Part shown: positions 59,658 to 64,000 of the stretch, piece by piece
How the letters are laid out: each line of letters begins with the position of its first letter
Position numbering within the stretch: the first letter of the stretch is position 1
DNA from: Bradyrhizobium sp. 1
GTDB lineage: Bacteria; Pseudomonadota; Alphaproteobacteria; Rhizobiales; Xanthobacteraceae
DNA: 64,000 nt
Direction: 5' to 3'
Assembly (NCBI RefSeq): GCF_023073315.1
Contig: NZ_JADPJH010000014.1
Location: forward strand, 555,674 to 619,673
The notes under the pieces: model-generated
What the model saw: the letters and a program-made list of their open reading frames with translations, nothing else
Told to the model about the DNA's origin: nothing
Databases searched by the model: none
Made by a program: the position numbers and the translations under genes

Positions 59658-60001
59658 CGTTTGATGTCCAACGTCCGTTGACAGACGCGAATGAATTTCA
59701 GGGATCCGAACAGCCGCCGTTGGCCCAGCCCTCTGTCTCGAAGGATGAGCCGGAAACCGGGCTCGATTGTTCGGGGATTTCAAAGCCGCGCCGGAGATCC
59801 GCGTCTAACGGGCCGGCTGCGAGTGCCGGGTATCTACTGCGGATGGGGCCAAAGGTCAAGGTGTGGCTCGGCCCGGACACGCGGGACCGGCTGCCGCGGA
59901 CCTGATCCGGATCAAGGGCTTACCCGGCCCGCATAACCCACGATCCGAGCTTTTCAGCCCGGCACCGTCCTGCCTGTTGATCCTGATCGTCCGGGATTAG
60001 C
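59658..60001. other. Intergenic region tRNA-Trp - secE
   Basis: 344 bp with no gene. It holds the probable secE promoter (59831-59860) and a leader of about 165 bases. No tRNA terminator with a T-run was seen. Confidence 0.6.
59831..59860 (-). promoter_or_regulatory. Sigma-70-type promoter of secE-nusG-rplKA
   Basis: On the minus strand: CTTGACC, then TAGATA, with TTGACC-N17-TAGATA spacing. Transcription would start near 59824. Confidence 0.7.
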
Positions 60002-60077
60002 TGGCAGGAGTGGCAGGGCTCGAACCTGCGACCCCCGGTTTTGGAGACCGGTGCTCTACCAATTGAGCTACACTCCT
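60002..60077 (-). tRNA. tRNA-Trp (CCA anticodon)
   Basis: 76 nt, full cloverleaf: acceptor AGGAGTG / CACTCCT, D arm GCTC/GAGC, anticodon stem CCGGT/ACCGG around CTCCAAA (anticodon CCA), T arm GCAGG-TTCGAGC-CCTGC, discriminator G and an encoded CCA end. Its place before secE-nusG is conserved in many bacteria. Confidence 0.97.
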
Positions 60078-60228
60078 ACGGACCCTCGCGTCGCCACGCG
60101 GATCAGGGCCGCTTTCAAGCACAGGGGACGGCCGGATTGCAAGGGTGAAGCGCGCAGCGTTGGCTTGTTTGTGCCTCCGCTTCTGGGCCAGAGTTCACCC
60201 CCGATAATAAGAGCAACCGGGAGTGCCC

Positions 60229-61452
60229 ATGACCGCCACAGCCGCCCCTCGCCCCACGATCTCGCAGAAAACCCCATCCCTGCCCGAAGCGAAGCCCGAG
60301 ACGCTGGGCCTGTCGCGCCCTCGCCTCCAGGCGATGTCGGATGCGTTCAAGCGCGAGATCGACAAGGGAACCATCCCCGGGGTCACGGTGCTGGTGGCCC
60401 GGCGCGGCCAGGTGGGCTGGTTCGAGGCGCTAGGCAAGCAGAGCCCGGCCGGGTCCACGCCGATGGCGCTTGATTCGATCTTCCGGATCTTCTCGATGAC
60501 CAAGCCGATCGTGTCGGTCGGCATCATGACACTGGTCGAGGATGGCCATCTCCTCCTGAGCGACCCGGTCGCCAAGTTCATTCCCGAATTTGCCAACCAA
60601 AAGGTCGGCCTCGTCAGCGGCGGTAAGCTGGAGCTGGTTCCGCCGAAGCGGCCGATGACGGTGCAGGACCTGCTCCGCCACACCTCGGGTCTCACCTACG
60701 AGCATCAGGGCGACGGTCCCGTGCACAAGCTCTATCAGGAGTCCCGCGTCCGCAGCCGCAAGATCACCAATGCCGAGCACGCCACGCTGGTCGCGAGCTT
60801 CCCGCTGGTCTGCCATCCCGGCGACGAGTTCAACTACAGCCGCTCCACCGACATTCTCGGCCGCATCATCGAAGTCGTCGGCGGCAAATCGCTCGGCGCG
60901 TACCTCGCTGACCGCATCCTCGCGCCGCTCCAGATGACCGAGACCGCCTTCTCGACATCCGAGGCCAATGCCAACAGGCTCGCCCAGCCATTCGAAGCCG
61001 ATCCCTGGACCGGCGACAAGGTCTCTCTCTTCAACATGCTCGAGCAGCCGATCATGGAATCCGGCGGCGGCGGTCTCGTCTCGACGACGATGGACTATAC
61101 CCGCTTCGCGCTGATGCTGCGCAATGGCGGTACGCTCGACGGCAACAGGATCATCGGCCGCAAGACGCTGGAGCTGATGGCGTCCGATCATCTCGGGCCT
61201 GATGTCGTGACCAACGGCACGCTGCTGTCGCCCGGCCACGGCTTCGGTCTCGGCTTCGCCGTCCGCCGCGAGGCCGGCATCGCGCCCTTCCCGGGCAGCG
61301 TCGGCCAGTATTTCTGGAGCGGCATTGCCGGCACGTTCTTCTGGATCGATCCGAAGGAGGATCTGTTCACGGTGTTCATGAGCCAGGGCCCGGGACAGCG
61401 CGACCTTACGCGCACGCTGGTGCGGGATCTGGTTTACGCGGCGGTGGATTGA
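60229..61452 (+). CDS. Serine hydrolase of the beta-lactamase (class C/esterase) family
   Basis: 407 residues from ATG 60229, with GGGAG five bases upstream (a GTG two codons earlier is weaker). Active-site SMTK near residue 86 and YSRS near 203 (Tyr of the YxN/YxS motif), and a late HGFGLGFAVR block in place of the KTG. No signal peptide, so cytoplasmic. Such proteins are mostly esterases (EstB-like) or D-aminopeptidase relatives rather than antibiotic-resistance enzymes. Divergent from the tRNA; convergent with the SDR gene on the right across a large palindrome. Confidence 0.88.
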   Translation: MTATAAPRPTISQKTPSLPEAKPETLGLSRPRLQAMSDAFKREIDKGTIPGVTVLVARRGQVGWFEALGKQSPAGSTPMALDSIFRIFSMTKPIVSVGIMTLVEDGHLLLSDPVAKFIPEFANQKVGLVSGGKLELVPPKRPMTVQDLLRHTSGLTYEHQGDGPVHKLYQESRVRSRKITNAEHATLVASFPLVCHPGDEFNYSRSTDILGRIIEVVGGKSLGAYLADRILAPLQMTETAFSTSEANANRLAQPFEADPWTGDKVSLFNMLEQPIMESGGGGLVSTTMDYTRFALMLRNGGTLDGNRIIGRKTLELMASDHLGPDVVTNGTLLSPGHGFGLGFAVRREAGIAPFPGSVGQYFWSGIAGTFFWIDPKEDLFTVFMSQGPGQRDLTRTLVRDLVYAAVD

Positions 61453-61453
61453 T

Positions 61454-61595
61454 CTCTCGTGCCCCGGACGCGACGCAGCGCGTAGCGGTGCGTCGCTGAG
61501 CCGGGGCCCACGTCTCCGCGATCTCGAGTTCGGCCTTCTGGGTCCCGGCTCTGCGGAGCGGCGCCTTGCGCCGCACCGCGTCCGGGACACGAGAG
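61454..61595. repeat. Large palindromic intergenic element, family C
   Basis: 142 bp with outer arms CTCTCGTGCCCCGGACGCG and CGCGTCCGGGACACGAGAG and inner GC-rich arms (GAGCCGGGGCCCA / GGGTCCCGGCTC). It starts one base after the hydrolase stop and ends eight before the SDR stop, so it is transcribed from both sides and may end both transcripts. Confidence 0.85.
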
Positions 61596-61602
61596 TATCG
61601 CC

Positions 61603-62370
61603 TCAACTAATCGTAGCGCCGCCGTCAATCACCATGGTCTGGCCGGTCATGAAGTCGCCGGCTGCGGAGCCCAGGAACACGGCTGCGCCCGCGATCTCGT
61701 CGGGGGTGCCGATGCGCAAGAGCGGCGAGCGCGAGGTCGAGGCCTTCAGGTTTTCCGGATTATCCCACAGCGCCTTGGCAAAGTCGGTCTTGATCAGGCC
61801 CGGCGCGATGCAGTTCACGCGGATGTTGTGCTTGCCGTATTCGCAAGCGAGGTTGCGCGCGAGCTGCATGTCGGCGGCCTTCGAGATCGCGTAGGCGCCG
61901 AGGATGGTCGAGCCCTTCAGGCCGCCGATCGATGACACGATGATCACCGAGCCGTCCTTGCGCTCGATCATCTGCGGCACCACCATCGAGATCAGCCAGT
62001 TGTTGGCGACGATGTTGTTGTCCAGAATTTTCCTGAACTGATCGTCGGAGATGCCGGCGAGCGGACCGTAATACGGGTTCGACGCGGCGTTACACACGAG
62101 CACGTCGATCTTGCCGAAGGCGCGGTTGCTCTCGTCGATGAGGTTTTGCAGATTTTCCTTCGACGAGATGTTGGCGGCGATCGCGACCGCCGTGCCGTTG
62201 CCGAATCTGTCGTTGATGCCCTTGGCTACCTGCTCGCAGACGTCGGCCTTGCGCGAGGAGATCACGACCTTGGCGCCGTGCTCGGCCATGCGCTCGGCGA
62301 TCGCAAGCCCGATGCCGCGCGTCGAGCCGGTGATGACGGCAACTTTCCCCTTCATGTCGAACAAGGTCAT
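61603..62370 (-). CDS. Short-chain dehydrogenase/reductase
   Basis: 255 residues from ATG 62370 (MTLFDMKGKVAVITGSTRGIG), with GGGAGAG upstream. Cofactor motif TGSTRGIG near residue 14, NAAS-type NAG region, VSSIGG and the YAISK pair near residue 155; the C-terminal GQTMVIDGGATIS is typical of classical SDRs. 67 bp downstream of the histidine phosphatase gene and likely cotranscribed. Substrate unknown. Confidence 0.93.
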   Translation of the reverse strand: MTLFDMKGKVAVITGSTRGIGLAIAERMAEHGAKVVISSRKADVCEQVAKGINDRFGNGTAVAIAANISSKENLQNLIDESNRAFGKIDVLVCNAASNPYYGPLAGISDDQFRKILDNNIVANNWLISMVVPQMIERKDGSVIIVSSIGGLKGSTILGAYAISKAADMQLARNLACEYGKHNIRVNCIAPGLIKTDFAKALWDNPENLKASTSRSPLLRIGTPDEIAGAAVFLGSAAGDFMTGQTMVIDGGATIS

Positions 62371-62437
62371 GTTTCTCTCCCAGTGGACGATTTGATTTTG
62401 CTGAAGCTTACACCGCGTCGACGCGACCGACGATGCC

Positions 62438-63136
62438 TCAGGCGAGCTTCTTGACTTCCGGTCCCGCCGGCTGATGCATCTCGGCATGCGCATCGTCGGC
62501 GATCCACGGCTGCTGGTTCACCATCGGCAGCCGCCAGACGCTACGCTCGGGGCTTGCGAAATAATCGAGCCGCGTGATCGAGCAATTGTCGATATCGAAC
62601 GACAGCGCCTTCTCCACCTGGCCATCGAGCGCGAGCCCGAGCGCGGCCTTGATGGTGCCGCCGTGGGCAACCGCGATCACGTCATGGCCTGCCGCGTCAT
62701 TGTTGATGCGCTCAATGGTGCGGCGCGCGCGGTTATAGAGATCCATGAAGCTTTCGCCGCCGGGCGCGGGCTCGTTGATGTCGGCAAACCAGCTTGAACC
62801 CACGGGGCGGCTGGCGATGAACTCGGCGCGGTTCATGCCCTGCCATTTCCCGAGATTTTGCTCGGCGAGGTCCGCTTCCCATGGCATCGACGCAGGCTTC
62901 GGGTAGCCGGCTGCCCAGATCGCTTCCGCGGTCTGGTGCGTGCGCATCAGATTGCTCGAATACCAGACCGCCTTGCGTGGCAGCACCTTGGCAACAGCAT
63001 TGAACACGTAGGTATCGCTGGTGTCGCAGGCGAGATCGGCTTGTCCGTAGATATTGCCGCCGTCATTGCGCACCGGCGCATGACGAACCCACCACCAGCG
63101 CGTCGTGACCACATTCGGCTTGTCTGCGGTTGCCAT
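62438..63136 (-). CDS. Histidine phosphatase family protein
   Basis: 232 residues from ATG 63136 (MATADKPNVVTTRWWWVRHAPV). Phosphoglycerate-mutase/CobC-like fold: the catalytic RHAP near residue 18, SSNLMRTHQTAEAIW, and the second His in VIAVAHGGTIKAA. Family members dephosphorylate small metabolites; an alpha-ribazole phosphatase-like role is possible but not supported by neighbours. The upstream open frame to 63709 is antisense to the next SDR. Confidence 0.9.
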   Translation of the reverse strand: MATADKPNVVTTRWWWVRHAPVRNDGGNIYGQADLACDTSDTYVFNAVAKVLPRKAVWYSSNLMRTHQTAEAIWAAGYPKPASMPWEADLAEQNLGKWQGMNRAEFIASRPVGSSWFADINEPAPGGESFMDLYNRARRTIERINNDAAGHDVIAVAHGGTIKAALGLALDGQVEKALSFDIDNCSITRLDYFASPERSVWRLPMVNQQPWIADDAHAEMHQPAGPEVKKLA

Positions 63137-63267
63137 TGAAGCCCTTCCATCCCGTGTGATGTCGCTGTACGTCAGGTGCGAACGTGTCTCAAGACACTTT
63201 ACTGTTTCAAATTCTGTTTGAAATTCCGTGGCGCGGCAAGCGTCGCGCAGGATCCAAAGGGAGAAAC

Positions 63268-64000
63268 GCATGGGCCGCCTGCAAGGCAAATCCGTCATCA
63301 TCACCGGCGCCGGCAGCGGCATCGGTCGCGCGGCAGCACTCCTGTTCACCAAAGAAGGTGCGAAACTGATCGCGGTCGATCGCACCGAGGCGGTGAAGGA
63401 GACCGTCGACGAGGTGAAGAAGGCCGGCGGTGTCGCCGAAGCCATGATCGCGGACGCGGGCTCCGAGACCGACGTGATCGCCGTGATCGACAAGGTGGTG
63501 AAGACGCATGGAAGGCTCGACGTGATCTGGGCCAATGCCGGCATCTCCGGCGGGCTCGTGCCGCTCGGCGAGCAAACCGTCGAGCAGTGGCAGGAAGTCC
63601 TGCGCGTCAATCTGATCGGGCCGTTCCTCGCGGTGAAGCACGCGATGCCGCACATGGTGAAGCAGCAGTCCGGCGCGATCGTGCTGACCGCATCCGTCGC
63701 GGGCCTCAAGGCCGGCGCCAGCGGGCATCCCTACGCCGCAAGCAAGGCCGGCGTGATCTCGCTGGTGCAGACCACGGCGTATTCGCTCACGGGCACCGGC
63801 GTGCGCATCAACGCGGTGTGCCCCGGCCTGATCGAAACCGGCATGACCAAGCCGATCTTCGATCGCGCCAAGGAGCGCGGCACCGCCGACAAGATCGGCC
63901 AGCTCAATCCGCTGAAGCGCCCCGGCCAACCGCACGAGCTCGCAGCGATGGGATTGTTTCTGGCGAGCGACGAGGCGTCGTATGTGAATGGCCAGGCCTT
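63268..64000 (+). CDS. Short-chain dehydrogenase/reductase, 3' end outside window
   Basis: First 244 residues of a classical SDR; the gene leaves the window near its end (EASYVNGQA is about ten residues short of the usual finish). ATG 63268 follows AAAGGGAGAAA. TGAGSGIGRA near residue 12, NAGISGG near 90, TASVAGLKAG and YAASK near residue 157. Divergent from the histidine phosphatase gene with 131 bp between starts. Substrate unknown. Confidence 0.92.

Noticed and set aside
59466..59783. 105-residue version of SecE
   Set aside because: The extra 42 residues are non-homologous; the conserved MAVSPFKFLQEVR start at 59657 is preferred.
60078..60150. Promoter for tRNA-Trp (TTGCAA...CTTGAA)
   Set aside because: The minus 10 half is too poor to call.

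Overview
The window looks like chromosome of an alphaproteobacterium of the Bradyrhizobium/Nitrobacteraceae type. Reasons: high G+C, alphaproteobacterial r-protein order (secY-adk-rpsM-rpsK-rpoA-rplQ with no rpmJ after secY), CTTGAC-type promoters, and intergenic palindromes of a kind I associate from memory with this group. The genus is inferred from recalled protein resemblance, not from a search.

Layout. 1-19.6 kb is mixed housekeeping and accessory DNA: the start of a propionyl-CoA carboxylase beta subunit, a DUF4260 protein, a coiled-coil protein, a secreted dienelactone-hydrolase-like enzyme, a carboxymuconolactone-decarboxylase-family protein, an OXA-type class D beta-lactamase, a FliK/FlhB-tail pair, the F1-ATPase assembly chaperone ATP12, an RluA-type pseudouridine synthase, a HigBA-like toxin/antitoxin pair, rarA-degP, a porin, a divergent HxlR regulator/quinone-oxidoreductase pair, a ClC channel, a DUF1330 protein, an SDR and a diheme cytochrome c.

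19.6-40 kb is one long minus-strand translation and transcription block. In transcription order: rpsL-rpsG-fusA-tuf-rpsJ-rplCDWB-rpsS-rplV-rpsC-rplP-rpmC-rpsQ-rplNXE-rpsNH-rplFR-rpsE-rpmD-rplO-secY-(secY paralogue)-adk-rpsM-rpsK-rpoA-rplQ. It starts at a good promoter near 40.35 kb and ends at a strong terminator at 19.6 kb. Two oddities sit in it: a divergent second SecY that has lost the plug and the key cytosolic docking residues, and an adenylate kinase with a roughly 92-residue histone-H1-like Lys/Ala tail.

40.5-46 kb is an accessory island between the str and rpoBC operons. It holds a flavin monooxygenase-like gene, convergent and overlapping with an ABC exporter that has acidic tails, and a flavin oxidase fused to a methyltransferase. 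I think these three act together in making and exporting a modified small molecule or lipid. This is the best candidate here for an undescribed system.

46-60 kb is the minus-strand tRNA-Trp-secE-nusG-rplK-rplA-[2-hydroxyacid dehydrogenase]-rplJ-rplL-rpoB-rpoC block. A metabolic dehydrogenase separates rplKA from rplJL. 60.2-64 kb holds a serine hydrolase, an SDR, a histidine phosphatase and the start of another SDR. No IS element, CRISPR array or replication origin was seen.
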